The notes under the pieces: generated by a model
The model's input: only the letters and a program-made list of their open reading frames with translations
What the model was told of the DNA's origin: nothing
Databases searched by the model: none
In this document: positions 34,870-46,864 of the stretch, piece by piece
Layout: the number at the start of each line of letters is the position of its first letter
Position numbering within the stretch: the stretch's first letter is position 1
Assembly (NCBI GenBank): GCA_943324745.2
Contig: CALPMT020000010.1
Location: 43,807-107,806 of the forward strand
DNA from: Chitinophaga pinensis
Lineage (GTDB): Bacteria; Bacteroidota; Bacteroidia; Flavobacteriales_D; Crocinitomicaceae
Length of the DNA stretch: 64,000 bases
Reading direction: 5' to 3'
Translations under genes and position numbers: made by a program

Positions 34870-36099
34870 ATGAAATTTGAAGATTACCGCATATCCCCAA
34901 CTATAAAACGTCAATTGGAAGAGTTGGGTTATCACAGACCTACCGACATCCAATTTAAAGCTATCGATCCTATCCTTCGCGGAGAAGATGTATTAGCGAT
35001 TGCCCAAACAGGAACTGGGAAAACTGCTGCATTTGTAATTCCGATCATCGAATTATTAAATACCCGCTTTGAAAAACATAAAAAAACACCTGGAATTACA
35101 TGTTTAGTTCTCGCTCCTACGCGTGAATTAGCACTACAAATTACCGGAGTATTTCAAAAAATTGGAAAGGGATCCAAAGTGGTTTCTGCGTGTATTTTTG
35201 GAGGTGTAGAACAAGATCCGCAAATTGCCAAACTGAATGACGGTGTGGATGTACTTGTTGCTACTCCAGGCAGAATGTTTGACCTTGTTTCGCAAGGGCA
35301 CCTAAAAATAGACAATGTAAAAATCCTATGTATCGATGAAGCGGATTTGATGCTGGCTTTAGGATTTATTAAAGATATTACCGATTTATTAAAACACATA
35401 CCAGCAAAAAGACAAACCCTTTTCTTCTCTGCAACCATTACCAAAAAAATTAAAGAACTTGCATACTCAGTAGTTCGAAACGCAATACGTATTCAAATCT
35501 CCCCTAAAAATCCAGTCGCAAAAAACATTACACACGCAGTGGTTTTTGTAGAAATGGACGACAAACGTTTCTTCTTAGAAAACACTTTGAAAGAATACGA
35601 AGGTTCTAAATTTGTGGTTTTTGTGCGTACGAAAGTCCGTGCTGAACGTGTAGTTGCAGCGATGGAGCGCGTCATGGTAAAATCTGAATTCCTACATGGA
35701 GGTTTAGACCAAAAAGAACGATTTGCAGTTTTAGATCGTTTTAGAAGTGGCGAAAACATGGTGTTGATAACCACCGATGTAGCTGCACGTGGTATAGATA
35801 TTCCAGATGTTGATTATGTCATTAATTATGACCTACCAGAAGATCCTGAAAACTATGTACACCGCGTAGGTAGAACAGGTCGTGGAAACAAAAAAGGACA
35901 AGCACTTGCATTTTGTAGTAAAGAAGAAAAACCTTTTCTAGTGGAAATTGAAGACTATACTGGAGAAGCCATCGAACATTATGAGTTAGACAATGGCGAA
36001 TACCAAGATATCTTGAAAGATTCTGAAGATGGAAATTACAATTGGCAGAAATTGATCAAAGACGCGAATAAAGAAGATGGTAAAGAAGAAGAATGGTAA
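34870..36099 (+). CDS. DEAD-box ATP-dependent RNA helicase
   Basis: The product is 409 residues. It unwinds short RNA duplexes in ribosome assembly or mRNA turnover. All helicase motifs are in place: Q motif (RPTDIQFKAI), motif I AQTGTGKTAA, PTRELA, ATPGR, II as DEAD (CIDEADLM), III SATI, ARGIDIPDVDYVINYDLP (motif V region) and HRVGRTGR (VI). The C-terminal extension is only about 40 acidic residues (ending DGKEEEW), without the basic RNA-binding tail of RhlE/CsdA. The start at 34870 is where conservation begins; the frame is open 27 bp further up. Confidence 0.94.
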   Translation: MKFEDYRISPTIKRQLEELGYHRPTDIQFKAIDPILRGEDVLAIAQTGTGKTAAFVIPIIELLNTRFEKHKKTPGITCLVLAPTRELALQITGVFQKIGKGSKVVSACIFGGVEQDPQIAKLNDGVDVLVATPGRMFDLVSQGHLKIDNVKILCIDEADLMLALGFIKDITDLLKHIPAKRQTLFFSATITKKIKELAYSVVRNAIRIQISPKNPVAKNITHAVVFVEMDDKRFFLENTLKEYEGSKFVVFVRTKVRAERVVAAMERVMVKSEFLHGGLDQKERFAVLDRFRSGENMVLITTDVAARGIDIPDVDYVINYDLPEDPENYVHRVGRTGRGNKKGQALAFCSKEEKPFLVEIEDYTGEAIEHYELDNGEYQDILKDSEDGNYNWQKLIKDANKEDGKEEEW

Positions 36100-36144
36100 A
36101 ATAATTATACGTTGTAATTTTATAGATTTTAATTAAGATTAAAA

Positions 36145-37413
36145 ATGAAAAAACGATTACTCCTTATTTACTTATTGCTAGCAACAAAAATGCTGAGTTT
36201 ACAAGCACAAGAAAAGTGTTACACCGCTATTCGAAGAGCAAAAATAGAAGCGGACAAACCAGAACTAAAAGCGCTTTTCGAGCAGAAAGAACAGGTATTG
36301 CAGCAATTCCTAGCTGAAAAACCTTATGCAAAACGAAATAATACAGTCATTCCTGTAGTTGTTCACGTATTATATAAACTGGAGGAAGAAAACATTTCAG
36401 ATGAACAAATTCGCTCCCAAATAAAAGTACTAAATGAAGACTTTGGTTTTACAAATAAAAATAAATTAGATGATTCCCACGCATTTTACAAATATTGTGC
36501 AGCAGCTGGTATCGAATTTAAATTAGCCAATATAGATCCTTCCGGAAACCCTACGTCAGGAATTACTCGTACTAAAACAACTAAAGATTTTTGGAACGAA
36601 GAAGAATTTGAAGACGTTAAATTTTCGGATTATGGAGGTGTAAATAATTGGGATCCTAGTTCCTATTTAAATATCTGGGTAGCTAATCTAGATACTTCAT
36701 CCGATATACTAGGTTTTGCAATTTTACCCGATGAATTAAGTAAAAATCCAGAACATGATGGTTTAGTAATTCGCCACGAAGCTCTTGGCAATGTTGGAAC
36801 TGCAGGAAAAAACGGATATGGTTCTGCAAACCTTGGTAGAACTGCCACACACGAAATTGGTCATTGGTTAAATTTAAAACACATCTGGGGAGATGCTGTG
36901 TGTGGAAACGACTTGGTTGCCGACACAGAACCTGCAGACTCATCCAATAGCGATTGTCCAAAATTTCCTCACCACCCGAAAAATAGTTGTGGATCTAGTG
37001 AAAATGGTGAAATGTTCATGAATTACATGGATTACACCTCCGATGATTGTATGAGCATGTTTACCATTGGCCAAATAGAACGTATGAAGGCAGCACTTTC
37101 TTTATATCGTTCTAAAATTCTCACCTCGAAAGGATATGTATCTGCAACTATAACAGAAAATGAATTGCCAAATTATGTAGAAATCTACCCAAATCCTTCT
37201 AAAGGAACAATCAACCTTCATATTACAAACGAAGCAGGTCTAAATGCATTTATCAGTTTGGTAGACATATTCGGGAAAACAGTTAAAACTTTTGGAACAA
37301 CGACAAATAAAATGTCACTTAACTGTGAAGAACTTCCAAATGGAGTGTATTTTATCCAACTTCAAAACGCAGAATTTAATACATCCTTGAAACTCATACT
37401 GAATCGCGAATGA
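36145..37413 (+). CDS. Secreted M43 (pappalysin-like) metalloprotease with T9SS sorting domain
   Basis: The product is 422 residues: a signal peptide (to about residue 21, SLQAQ), an N-terminal propeptide-like helix, and an M43 catalytic domain with the zinc motif HEIGHWLNLKHIWGD (about 235-249) plus the downstream Met-turn MNYMDYTSDDC (about 293). Cysteines in the catalytic domain suggest disulfides. The last 75 residues are a type A T9SS sorting domain (VEIYPNPSKGTINL), so the enzyme reaches the cell surface or medium. It overlaps the next gene by ATGA. Confidence 0.92.
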   Translation: MKKRLLLIYLLLATKMLSLQAQEKCYTAIRRAKIEADKPELKALFEQKEQVLQQFLAEKPYAKRNNTVIPVVVHVLYKLEEENISDEQIRSQIKVLNEDFGFTNKNKLDDSHAFYKYCAAAGIEFKLANIDPSGNPTSGITRTKTTKDFWNEEEFEDVKFSDYGGVNNWDPSSYLNIWVANLDTSSDILGFAILPDELSKNPEHDGLVIRHEALGNVGTAGKNGYGSANLGRTATHEIGHWLNLKHIWGDAVCGNDLVADTEPADSSNSDCPKFPHHPKNSCGSSENGEMFMNYMDYTSDDCMSMFTIGQIERMKAALSLYRSKILTSKGYVSATITENELPNYVEIYPNPSKGTINLHITNEAGLNAFISLVDIFGKTVKTFGTTTNKMSLNCEELPNGVYFIQLQNAEFNTSLKLILNRE

Positions 37414-37754
37414 AAACCTTTTTTTTGAAATACACCATATTAATGCTTTGCATATACATATTTTCTTCCTGTGCGATTCTGTCTGCCAAAAACAAGCAGA
37501 ATTTTATAGAAATAGAATTTTACAGTATAGGCGCAGGAATAGATTTTAAAGCAAAAAAGTTATTGGTAGAATTTATCGTAAACTATACCGAAGAAAACAA
37601 AGTTGAAATCCCATACACTACGCGAAAACAAGGGAAAGAAGGAGAAACTACCTTTGTACTCGATGTCTCCAAACTTTCTAAAAAAGTATTAAATAAATTT
37701 AAAGAAGCAATTAAAGTACAATTAAAAACAGCAACCAACTATCGTATCAAGTAA
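37410..37754 (+). CDS. Small lipoprotein translationally coupled to the M43 protease
   Basis: The product is 114 residues. The signal peptide ends with the lipobox FSSC (cysteine near residue 21). The mature part looks like a small beta-rich domain (FIEIEFYSIGAGIDFKAKKLLVEFIVNYTE) followed by a Lys-rich helix. I know no family for it. Its ATG overlaps the TGA of the protease gene, so it is translated from the same message; a role as a partner or inhibitor of the protease is possible but only inferred. A REP-like hairpin begins right after its stop codon. Confidence 0.7.
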   Translation: MKTFFLKYTILMLCIYIFSSCAILSAKNKQNFIEIEFYSIGAGIDFKAKKLLVEFIVNYTEENKVEIPYTTRKQGKEGETTFVLDVSKLSKKVLNKFKEAIKVQLKTATNYRIK

Positions 37755-37774
37755 AGACGCAATGCTTTGCGTCT
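37755..37774. repeat. REP-like hairpin, AGACGCAA stem
   Basis: AGACGCAA (37755-37762), loop TGCT, TTGCGTCT (37767-37774): a perfect 8-bp stem starting at the first base after a TAA. The AGACGCA/TGCGTCT palindrome resembles short repeats I recall from many Bacteroidota and cyanobacterial genomes. There is no T-run, so it is not a canonical terminator. Confidence 0.6.
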
Positions 37775-38266
37775 ACTATGTATACTTTGCGTACCCCTTT
37801 GCTTACACCTCTATAATCTCGTCACTAAAACATTCATCACCTATGCATATCACGTACACCGCTTGAACCTAAGTTGTAGTGCCTCTAGAATCCTCATAAA
37901 TAAACAATGTGCTTAACATCTCTGAAAAACCATTGAAAAATATCCATTACACCCAGATTACCTATTTCTAATTAAAATGAACACTAAGAATTTCATTCCT
38001 TAAGGAGGAATTAAGGGAAGTGATAGTATTAGTTAAAATTAAAGTCAATCGTTTTTCCAGAATTAATTCACGTTGAAAAAATCTACTAGGTTTAGAAAAA
38101 GTGAATCACTCCACATTTTCGCACATTCGGTGCTAACGACTCAAAGATTACACGGATGCATTCTCGGAAAATCACACCCCAAATCATTAACTTTTATATT
38201 GAAATTGTCAAAAAGGTCAAATAGTCATCCTTCTATAGGCTCATGATAAAAATTGTCATCACAATT
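37775..38266. other. About 490 bp without recognisable genes
   Basis: No open frame of convincing length or composition lies on either strand. It contains an imperfect inverted repeat (TTCCTTAA at 37996 and TTAAGGGAA at 38011) around an isolated AAGGAGG, and AATTGTCA words at 38251 and 38263. It may be decayed sequence or a repeat-accumulation site between the two convergent genes. Confidence 0.5.
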
Positions 38267-38290
38267 GTCAGACTGAGCGAAGTCGAAGTC
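38267..38290. repeat. REP-like element with TGAGCGAAGTCGAAGTC core
   Basis: The stretch GTCAGACTGAGCGAAGTCGA and onward has GACT at 38271-38274 paired with AGTC at 38281 or 38287. The core resembles a repetitive palindrome I remember as common in flavobacterial intergenic regions. It overlaps the stop codon (38289-38291) of the FISUMP lipoprotein gene. Confidence 0.55.
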
Positions 38291-39320
38291 AATCCTTGAG
38301 GCACCTAACAGACAGCCCAACTATCTTACCACAGTTTGATCTGATCGAATAACCAAGTTTACTGAACAGAACGCGGGTCCAAGCATCGTCTATACTGACA
38401 TCCGTAGAACTCCACCAACCACCAAGGTTGCCAATGCCTTCGTAACTCCCATTTCCGTTCCGTGTCCCAACCGGAAGACCAGTAAATAACGAGGCATTCG
38501 TAGCGTCTGTATTTGGTGCTATCCAGTTGGCAGTACCCACTTCTTTCATTTTTGCATAAGAAACACTGTCACCTCCTAAATAGGCAATTAAAACAGTCCA
38601 TTCAGTGTCTGTAGGGACACGCCAACCTGTGGGGCATACGTTTTTATTACCATTCGTTGTTTTGCTAACTGAATACCAATTGTATAGTTTACCGTACTTA
38701 ACATTGTAAGCTACATCGTTATTGTAATAAGACCATGCACCAGTCGAAAGTTTTGACCATTCTGCATTATCGGTTATGTTAGGTATACTAGTACCATCAT
38801 TGTATTTACTTACTTTCAAATTCTCACCCATCCAATGTTGGGTACCTATGTAAACGGTTTTGTAAATGTTTCCCTCTACATCTGTAACAGTTGCTCCATA
38901 TCCACTTGTTGTATTTTGAGAAATCGCATCTACTTTAATAGAGAAAGAACATGTTTTATTCCCTAAACTAATTTCAAAAATAGCCGTACCTATAGAATTT
39001 GGTATTCCTGTAATACTATAGGTCAACACACCATCTCCATTCGCTAAAGTTCCTGCCAATAGCGAAGCAGACAAACCGGTTACACCAGTTGAAGTATGTG
39101 ATTTTGTTAAATAAGTTTTACCATTTCCTCCACTATAAGTAATCGTAACAGAAACATTACTTGCAACCTGGTCTTTTTGTAATTTGCCGTTAATTGCAAC
39201 ACCAGCACAATCAAATCCAGATATTGTTACATCATTTGGATTTATAATAGGAGTTGAGGTTTCCTTTTTACAAGAAAAAAGAACACTTATAAGCAAGAAA
39301 GCAAAAATAGTTTTTTTCAT
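38289..39320 (-). CDS. FISUMP-domain lipoprotein
   Basis: The product is 343 residues. The lipobox LFSC gives lipidation near residue 17. Residues about 35-130 form an Ig-like beta domain (VTISGFDCAGVAINGKL onward). A FISUMP domain follows (about 145-343): GNIYKTVYIGTQHWMGENLKV, GKLYNWYSVSK, CPTGWRVPTDTEWTVLIAYLGG, GGWWSSTD and the closing SVRCLKD. It is the second FISUMP protein in the window, but with a different N-terminal part from the one at 25157. Surface location is likely; function unknown. A REP-like element overlaps its stop codon. Confidence 0.85.
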   Translation of the reverse strand: MKKTIFAFLLISVLFSCKKETSTPIINPNDVTISGFDCAGVAINGKLQKDQVASNVSVTITYSGGNGKTYLTKSHTSTGVTGLSASLLAGTLANGDGVLTYSITGIPNSIGTAIFEISLGNKTCSFSIKVDAISQNTTSGYGATVTDVEGNIYKTVYIGTQHWMGENLKVSKYNDGTSIPNITDNAEWSKLSTGAWSYYNNDVAYNVKYGKLYNWYSVSKTTNGNKNVCPTGWRVPTDTEWTVLIAYLGGDSVSYAKMKEVGTANWIAPNTDATNASLFTGLPVGTRNGNGSYEGIGNLGGWWSSTDVSIDDAWTRVLFSKLGYSIRSNCGKIVGLSVRCLKD

Positions 39321-39344
39321 GGCTAATACATTGATTTAAAAACA

Positions 39345-39352
39345 CAAAGATA
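39345..39352 (-). promoter_or_regulatory. Candidate -7 box of the FISUMP lipoprotein gene
   Basis: Minus strand TATCTTTG matches TAnnTTTG, 25 bp before the ATG. No well-placed TTG. Confidence 0.45.
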
Positions 39353-39485
39353 ATTAAAATTCCAAAAACATTAGTGTAAGATAAATCCCAAAAAACATAT
39401 CCTAAAGATTCCCCCCCTTTTCACTTCTAGTCCTGAAAGGACAATAGATCCTAACATATGGAACCGCCCTTTGACGAACTCTAAC

Positions 39486-39511
39486 TAAAAAAGCTCCCTC
39501 TCAGGAGCTTT
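39486..39511 (-). terminator. carA-eno terminator
   Basis: AAAGCTCC (39490-39497) pairs with GGAGCTTT (39504-39511), and the A-run before it is a T-run on the minus strand, about 30 bp after the eno stop. Confidence 0.85.
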
Positions 39512-39541
39512 AACGGATCAAAAAAACAGAATATGTTTTTT

Positions 39542-41927
<2,386 letters not shown>

Positions 41928-41942
41928 AATATTAATTTAATG

Positions 41943-41950
41943 CAAAAGTA
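41943..41950 (-). promoter_or_regulatory. Candidate -7 box of carA-eno
   Basis: Minus strand TACTTTTG matches TAnnTTTG, 16 bp before the carA ATG. No TTG at the usual distance. Confidence 0.4.
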
Positions 41951-42027
41951 AAAAAATGAAATGTAAGAACTATAAAACCAATCGAAATTCAATTAACAAA
42001 TTAAATAGGTTCTTAACAATAAAGCAC

Positions 42028-42054
42028 AAAAAAAGGGATGATAAATCATCCCTT
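42028..42054 (-). terminator. Terminator of the rpsL-rplQ transcription unit
   Basis: AAGGGATGAT (42033-42042) pairs with ATCATCCCTT (42045-42054), and a run of seven T follows on the minus strand. It lies about 20 bp after the rplQ stop. Confidence 0.88.
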
Positions 42055-42074
42055 AAATATATTGATAAACAATA

Positions 42075-42635
42075 TTACTCTTCAGTTGTAGTATCTTCTG
42101 CTGAAGCTTCTGGTGCTTCTGGAGTCGATTCTTCACTAATAACTTCAGACGAAGTTGTTTCATCAGATGCAACCTCTTCAGTAACAGTTTCAGTAGAAGC
42201 AGCAGACTTAGCGCCAGCTGGTTTTCTAGATCTTCTTGTTGTTGCTTTCTTAGGAGCTTCGTTAGCTAACATTAACTCATTGAAATCTACTAATTCAATC
42301 ATACACATTTCAGCGTTATCTCCTAAACGGAAACCTAAACGAATGATACGAGTATAACCACCATTTCTTGTAGCAACCTTAGGTGCAACGTCTCTAAAAA
42401 GAGCAGAAACAGCTTCTTTGTTTTTTAAATAACTAAATACAGTTCTACGTGAATGTGTAGAATCAGTTTTAGATTTTGTAATTAATGGCTCAACATAACC
42501 TCTTAACGCTTTAGCTTTAGCTACAGTTGTAGTAATGCGTTTGTGTTCAATAAGAGAGTTAGCCATATTAGATAGCATAGCCTTTCTGTGCTCTGATTTT
42601 CTACCTAAATGATTTACTTTATTTCCGTGTCTCAT
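42075..42635 (-). CDS. rplQ: 50S ribosomal protein L17
   Basis: The product is 186 residues. The L17 core occupies 1-120 ([53 protein letters not shown]). The remaining 65 residues are a low-complexity Ala/Ser/Thr/Glu extension, first basic ([15 protein letters not shown]) and then strongly acidic. Extensions of this kind are common on Bacteroidota L17 and absent from E. coli. Last gene of the long ribosomal operon. Confidence 0.97.
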   Translation of the reverse strand: MRHGNKVNHLGRKSEHRKAMLSNMANSLIEHKRITTTVAKAKALRGYVEPLITKSKTDSTHSRRTVFSYLKNKEAVSALFRDVAPKVATRNGGYTRIIRLGFRLGDNAEMCMIELVDFNELMLANEAPKKATTRRSRKPAGAKSAASTETVTEEVASDETTSSEVISEESTPEAPEASAEDTTTEE

Positions 42636-42658
42636 TGTAATACTTTATAATATGGTTA

Positions 42659-43651
42659 TTAGTCCTTGTCTAATTTATATTTGGCTACGTTCATACCAAA
42701 AGTTAACCCCTTATTATCTACTAAATCATCTAATTCAGTAAGAGATTTTTTACCGAAATTACGGAATTTCAATAGGTCATTTTTGTTAAACGATACTAAA
42801 TCACCAAGTGTTTCTACATCTGCAGCTTTCAAACAGTTAAGCGCACGTACAGATAAATCCATATCCACTAACTTAGTTTTTAATAACTGACGCATGTGTA
42901 ATGATGTTTCATCAAATTCATCTGAATCAGATTTAGACTCACTATCTAAAGTAATTTTCTCATCAGAGAATAACATAAAGTGGTGAATTAAAATCTTAGC
43001 TGCTTCTTTCAAAGCATCTTTAGGATGAATAGAACCATTTGTAGTGATTTCCATTACCAATTTCTCATAATCCGTTTTTTGCTCTACACGAAAATTTTCG
43101 ATAGCATAATTAACGTTTTTGATTGGTGTAAAAATAGAATCAATAAAAATAGTACCAAATGGAACTCCTTGAATTTTATTTTCTTCTGCTGGAACATATC
43201 CTCTACCTTTGATAATGGTTAATTCCATTTCAAATTTAACAGATGGCTCCATGTTACAAATAACTAAATCAGGGTTTAAAACCTGAAAAGCAGAAGTGAA
43301 TTTCCCTAAATCTCCAGCAGTTAATTGATTTTGACCTGTTACAGAAACAATCACTGTCTCATTATCAGTTCCATCAATTTGTTGTTTGAAACAAACTTGC
43401 TTTAAATTTAGTACAATTTCAGTAATATCTTCTACTACACCTTTTAAAGTTGTAAACTCGTGATCAACACCTTCTATACGAATAGATGAAATTGCGAATC
43501 CTTCTAAAGAAGATAATAATATACGACGTAATGCATTACCTACAGTGATACCATAACCAGGCTCCAAAGGACGGAATTCAAATTGTCCTTTATGCTCATC
43601 TGATTGAATCATGATAACCTTGTCAGGCTTTTGGAAGTCTAAAATAGCCAT
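42659..43651 (-). CDS. rpoA: DNA-directed RNA polymerase alpha subunit
   Basis: The product is 330 residues. The N-terminal assembly domain (to about 230) has [28 protein letters not shown]. The C-terminal domain (about 255-320) has [25 protein letters not shown] and [11 protein letters not shown], which contact UP elements and regulators. It sits between rpsD and rplQ as in the classic alpha operon. Confidence 0.98.
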   Translation of the reverse strand: MAILDFQKPDKVIMIQSDEHKGQFEFRPLEPGYGITVGNALRRILLSSLEGFAISSIRIEGVDHEFTTLKGVVEDITEIVLNLKQVCFKQQIDGTDNETVIVSVTGQNQLTAGDLGKFTSAFQVLNPDLVICNMEPSVKFEMELTIIKGRGYVPAEENKIQGVPFGTIFIDSIFTPIKNVNYAIENFRVEQKTDYEKLVMEITTNGSIHPKDALKEAAKILIHHFMLFSDEKITLDSESKSDSDEFDETSLHMRQLLKTKLVDMDLSVRALNCLKAADVETLGDLVSFNKNDLLKFRNFGKKSLTELDDLVDNKGLTFGMNVAKYKLDKD

Positions 43652-43667
43652 GTTAATTCTTTAATTA

Positions 43668-44276
43668 TTATTTAGAATATAATTCGACAATTAATTGTTC
43701 TTTGATATTTTCAGGAATCATTTCACGTGCTGGTGTAGCTAAAAATCTTCCTGCTAACTCAGAATTGTTCCAATCTAACCAATCATATTTTTTACTTGAA
43801 GAAGCTAAAGAAGATGTGATAGCCTCTAAAGATTTAGATTTTTCACGAACTCCAATTACATCACCAACTTTAATAGTAAAAGAAGGGATATTTACAACCT
43901 CACCATTTACAGTAATATGTCTGTGAGAAACTAATTGTCTTGCACCACGACGTGAAGGAGAAATACCTAAACGGTAAACTGTATTATCTAAACGAGACTC
44001 ACACAATTGTAATAAGTTCTCACCAGTAATTCCTTTCATACGAGAAGCTTTCTCGAACAAGTTAGAGAATTGACGCTCTAATATACCATAAGTATATTTC
44101 GCTTTTTGCTTTTCCGCTAACTGAATTGCGTACTCAGACTTTTTACCTCCTCTTCTTTTGTTTGGACCATGTTGTCCAGGACCATAAGCTCTTTTATCCA
44201 AAGCTTTATCTGGTCCGAAGATAGGTTCATTAAATCGTCGAGCTATTTTCGACTTTGGACCTGTGTATCTTGCCAT
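43668..44276 (-). CDS. rpsD: 30S ribosomal protein S4
   Basis: The product is 202 residues. It is the zinc-free form: [20 protein letters not shown] lacks the cysteine knuckle. The S4 RNA-binding domain is [33 protein letters not shown] (read in parts from about residue 90). S4 is a primary 16S rRNA binder and, in E. coli, the translational repressor of the alpha operon. An imperfect hairpin lies in the 78-bp gap just upstream. Confidence 0.97.
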   Translation of the reverse strand: MARYTGPKSKIARRFNEPIFGPDKALDKRAYGPGQHGPNKRRGGKKSEYAIQLAEKQKAKYTYGILERQFSNLFEKASRMKGITGENLLQLCESRLDNTVYRLGISPSRRGARQLVSHRHITVNGEVVNIPSFTIKVGDVIGVREKSKSLEAITSSLASSSKKYDWLDWNNSELAGRFLATPAREMIPENIKEQLIVELYSK

Positions 44277-44289
44277 TTTTATTTGATTT

Positions 44290-44343
44290 AAAAAGAGAGA
44301 GTGTGAATTAAGGCTTGTCCTTCGACACTCTTACTTCTCTTTT
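44290..44343 (-). promoter_or_regulatory. Imperfect hairpin in the rpsK-rpsD gap
   Basis: AAAGAGA plus GAGTGTG (44291-44305) can pair with CACTCT plus TCTCTTT (44325-44343), with a 4-nt bulge (AGTA on the minus strand). The minus-strand RNA ends in a U-run before the rpsD ATG. It could attenuate transcription, define an RNA processing site or bind S4; not established. Confidence 0.45.
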
Positions 44344-44354
44344 GGTTTATAATA

Positions 44355-44741
44355 TTATACTCTTCTACGTTTTGGTGGACGACAACCATTATGTGGTAAT
44401 GGAGTGATGTCAACGATTTCAACTACCTCAATCCCTGAATTATGAATTGAACGAATTGCAGATTCACGACCTCCACCTGGTCCTTTTACGAAAACCTTAA
44501 CTTTACGTAATCCGAAGTCAAATGCTTCTTTGGAACAATCTTCAGCAGCCATTTGCGCAGCATATGGAGTGTTTTTCTTTGATCCTCTGAATCCCATTTT
44601 ACCAGCCGATGACCAAGATATAACTTGACCAGCGTTGTTAGTCAAAGAAATAATAACATTGTTGAAGGTAGCTTGAATATGCGCTTCACCCATTGCCTCT
44701 ACTTTGACGTTTTTCTTCTTCTTTTTATCAGCTTTTGCCAT
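44355..44741 (-). CDS. rpsK: 30S ribosomal protein S11
   Basis: The product is 128 residues with a basic N-terminal tail ([12 protein letters not shown]), the core [18 protein letters not shown], and the signature [10 protein letters not shown] at the C-terminus. It forms the platform of the 30S subunit near the mRNA exit. It lies 8 bp after rpsM. Confidence 0.98.
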   Translation of the reverse strand: MAKADKKKKKNVKVEAMGEAHIQATFNNVIISLTNNAGQVISWSSAGKMGFRGSKKNTPYAAQMAAEDCSKEAFDFGLRKVKVFVKGPGGGRESAIRSIHNSGIEVVEIVDITPLPHNGCRPPKRRRV

Positions 44742-44749
44742 ACTATTTA

Positions 44750-45124
44750 TTATTTAGTCGCTTTTTTCTTGTTAGCAACTGTTTTTCTTTTACCTTTTCT
44801 TGTACGAGAATTGTTTTTTGTACGTTGACCTCTTAATGGTAAGCCAGCTCTATGTCGAATTCCACGGTTACAACCGATATCCATTAAACGTTTAATGTTT
44901 AATTGTACTTCAGAACGTAATTGTCCTTCCACTTTAAACTCGTTAATAGATTCACGAATCAAACCAATTTGATCGTCATTCCAATCTTGAACTTTGATAT
45001 TCTCATCAATACCATTTTTATCCAAAACTTGCTTAGCCGTGCTACGACCAATACCATAGATGTAAGTCAATCCAATTACACCTCTTTTTTTCTTTGGTAA
45101 ATCTATACCTGCTATACGTGCCAT
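44750..45124 (-). CDS. rpsM: 30S ribosomal protein S13
   Basis: The product is 124 residues: [26 protein letters not shown], then the helix-two-turns-helix segment and the C-terminal [18 protein letters not shown] with a basic tail that reaches tRNA in the P site. It follows rpmJ by 12 bp. Confidence 0.98.
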   Translation of the reverse strand: MARIAGIDLPKKKRGVIGLTYIYGIGRSTAKQVLDKNGIDENIKVQDWNDDQIGLIRESINEFKVEGQLRSEVQLNIKRLMDIGCNRGIRHRAGLPLRGQRTKNNSRTRKGKRKTVANKKKATK

Positions 45125-45136
45125 ATACCTACTAAA

Positions 45137-45253
45137 TTATCCTTGTCTTTGTTTAAGTTTAGGATTCTTTTTATTAATCACATAAACTCTACCTTTTCTC
45201 TTAACGATCTTGCAGTCTGCAGAACGTTTTTTAACTGAAGCTCTAACTTTCAT
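45137..45253 (-). CDS. rpmJ: 50S ribosomal protein L36 (zinc-free form)
   Basis: A 38-residue gene read directly from the sequence between infA and rps[21 protein letters not shown] and then [18 protein letters not shown]. Only one of the four zinc ligands of classical L36 remains (Cys14), so it is the C-minus type, as usual in Bacteroidota. Start at 45253, TAA at 45137. Confidence 0.96.
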   Translation of the reverse strand: MKVRASVKKRSADCKIVKRKGRVYVINKKNPKLKQRQG

Positions 45254-45277
45254 TTTTTTCTTATTTAAGGAGTATTC

Positions 45278-45496
45278 CTATTTATATCTAAATGAGATAC
45301 GTCCCTTTGATAAATCATAAGGTGACATCTCAACCTTTACTCTATCTCCTGGAAGAATCTTAATGTAGAACATTCTCATCTTTCCAGAAATATGTGCTGT
45401 AATTACGTGTCCATTTTCTAACTCAACACGAAACATTGCATTAGAAAGTGCTTCAATAATTACACCATCTTGTTCAATCGAAGTTTGCTTTGCCAT
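45278..45496 (-). CDS. infA: Translation initiation factor IF-1
   Basis: The product is 72 residues, an S1-type OB fold: [59 protein letters not shown]. It blocks the A site during initiation. It begins 2 bp after secY; the map gene often found between them in Bacteroides is absent. Confidence 0.98.
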   Translation of the reverse strand: MAKQTSIEQDGVIIEALSNAMFRVELENGHVITAHISGKMRMFYIKILPGDRVKVEMSPYDLSKGRISFRYK

Positions 45497-45498
45497 AA

Positions 45499-46839
45499 TT
45501 AATAGGATGCTATTTCATTTGTTTGTCTTCCACGTACTCTAGAACCTTCCATTAAACCATCCATATGACGATTCAATAAATAGGTCTCAATTTGTTGAAG
45601 TGTATCCAAAACAACACCAACCATAATTAATAAAGAAGTTCCTCCAAAAAACATCTCAAAACCAGAAGTAATGCCAGCTCCATGAGCAATTGAAGGCAAA
45701 ATAGCAATTAATGCTAAGAAAATTGAACCTGGTAACGTAATACGTGAAACCAATGTATCAATATAGTCAGCAGTTTCATCACCAGGCTTAATACCAGGAA
45801 TAAATCCACCACTTCGTTTCATATCATCTGCCATTTTACGAGGATTAATCATAATCGCAGTATAAAAGAATGTGAATACAATAATCAATAAGGCTAATAA
45901 ACCATTATATGAAAAACCATAAACATCACCCAAAGTACGTTGAATAAAATTAGTAGAACCTTCAGCACTCGCTTTAGAAAAGATCATTACCGGAATAGTC
46001 ATAATAGCTTGAGCAAAAATGATCGGCATAACCCCACTAGCATTTACTTTTATAGGTAAATAGCTTCGAGCAGCTTCTGAATCAACACCTCTTGAACCAA
46101 CAATCCTTTTAGCAGTACTCATTGGAATTTTACGAACACCTTGTACAATTAAAATAGTACCTAAAACGATTAACATAAATGCAACCAACTCTAATACTAT
46201 CATAATAAGATTATCTTTATTAAATCCAATTTCAGCAAATAAAGCTTGAGGAAAACGAGAAAGTATCCCAACAGTAATCAATAATGAAATACCATTTCCA
46301 ATACCTTTGTCAGTAATTCTTTCACCTAACCATACGGCAAACATTGAACCTGCAACCAATACGATTGTAGATTGAATCCACCACATGGATCCAGCATCCA
46401 ACGGTAAAGCACCTTTATTACCAATCCACATTGTTAAATAAGTAGGCGCTTGTAATGCACAAATTATAATCGTAAGAATACGTGTATAATTATTAATTCT
46501 CTTTTTACCAGATTCTCCTTCATTTTGCATTTTTTGAACAGCAGGTACTGCCATACCTAACAATTGCATAATGATTGAAGCACTAATGTAGGGCATAATT
46601 CCAAGCGCCATAATAGATGCGTTTGAAAATCCACCACCTGAGAATAGAGACAATAAAGACTCTAATGCATTTGAATCACCTTTAGCATTAGCTGCTGCTA
46701 ATGCATCATAGTTAACACCTGGTAAGATGATAAAAGAACCAACTCGATATACAAGAATTAGAGAAAGAGTTAATAAAATCCTCTTTCTCAATTCTTCTAC
46801 TTTCCAGATATTTTTAATATTCTGTATAAACTTCTTCAT
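45499..46839 (-). CDS. secY: Protein translocase subunit SecY
   Basis: The product is 446 residues with ten membrane helices forming the Sec channel. Recognised by [15 protein letters not shown] (helix 2 plug region), GNGISLLI and the cytoplasmic loop containing [19 protein letters not shown]. It is embedded in the spc operon between rplO and infA, which ties export capacity to ribosome synthesis. Confidence 0.97.
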   Translation of the reverse strand: MKKFIQNIKNIWKVEELRKRILLTLSLILVYRVGSFIILPGVNYDALAAANAKGDSNALESLLSLFSGGGFSNASIMALGIMPYISASIIMQLLGMAVPAVQKMQNEGESGKKRINNYTRILTIIICALQAPTYLTMWIGNKGALPLDAGSMWWIQSTIVLVAGSMFAVWLGERITDKGIGNGISLLITVGILSRFPQALFAEIGFNKDNLIMIVLELVAFMLIVLGTILIVQGVRKIPMSTAKRIVGSRGVDSEAARSYLPIKVNASGVMPIIFAQAIMTIPVMIFSKASAEGSTNFIQRTLGDVYGFSYNGLLALLIIVFTFFYTAIMINPRKMADDMKRSGGFIPGIKPGDETADYIDTLVSRITLPGSIFLALIAILPSIAHGAGITSGFEMFFGGTSLLIMVGVVLDTLQQIETYLLNRHMDGLMEGSRVRGRQTNEIASY

Positions 46840-46864
46840 TTTAATAAAATAAAGGCAAAGTTAA

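Noticed and set aside
38002..38072. Perfect AAGGAGG followed by a GTG frame of 18 codons
   Set aside because: Bacteroidota rarely use Shine-Dalgarno motifs, the spacing of about 11 bases is long, and the frame is very short. It is part of an imperfect inverted repeat.
39421..39480. AGTCCTGAAAGGAC hairpin upstream of the eno terminator
   Set aside because: Short stem with no T-run and no gene ending there; probably chance.
41956..42357. 133-codon plus-strand frame over the end of rplQ
   Set aside because: It is the antisense of the low-complexity L17 tail and covers the operon terminator; composition is a Ser/Val/Ala shadow.
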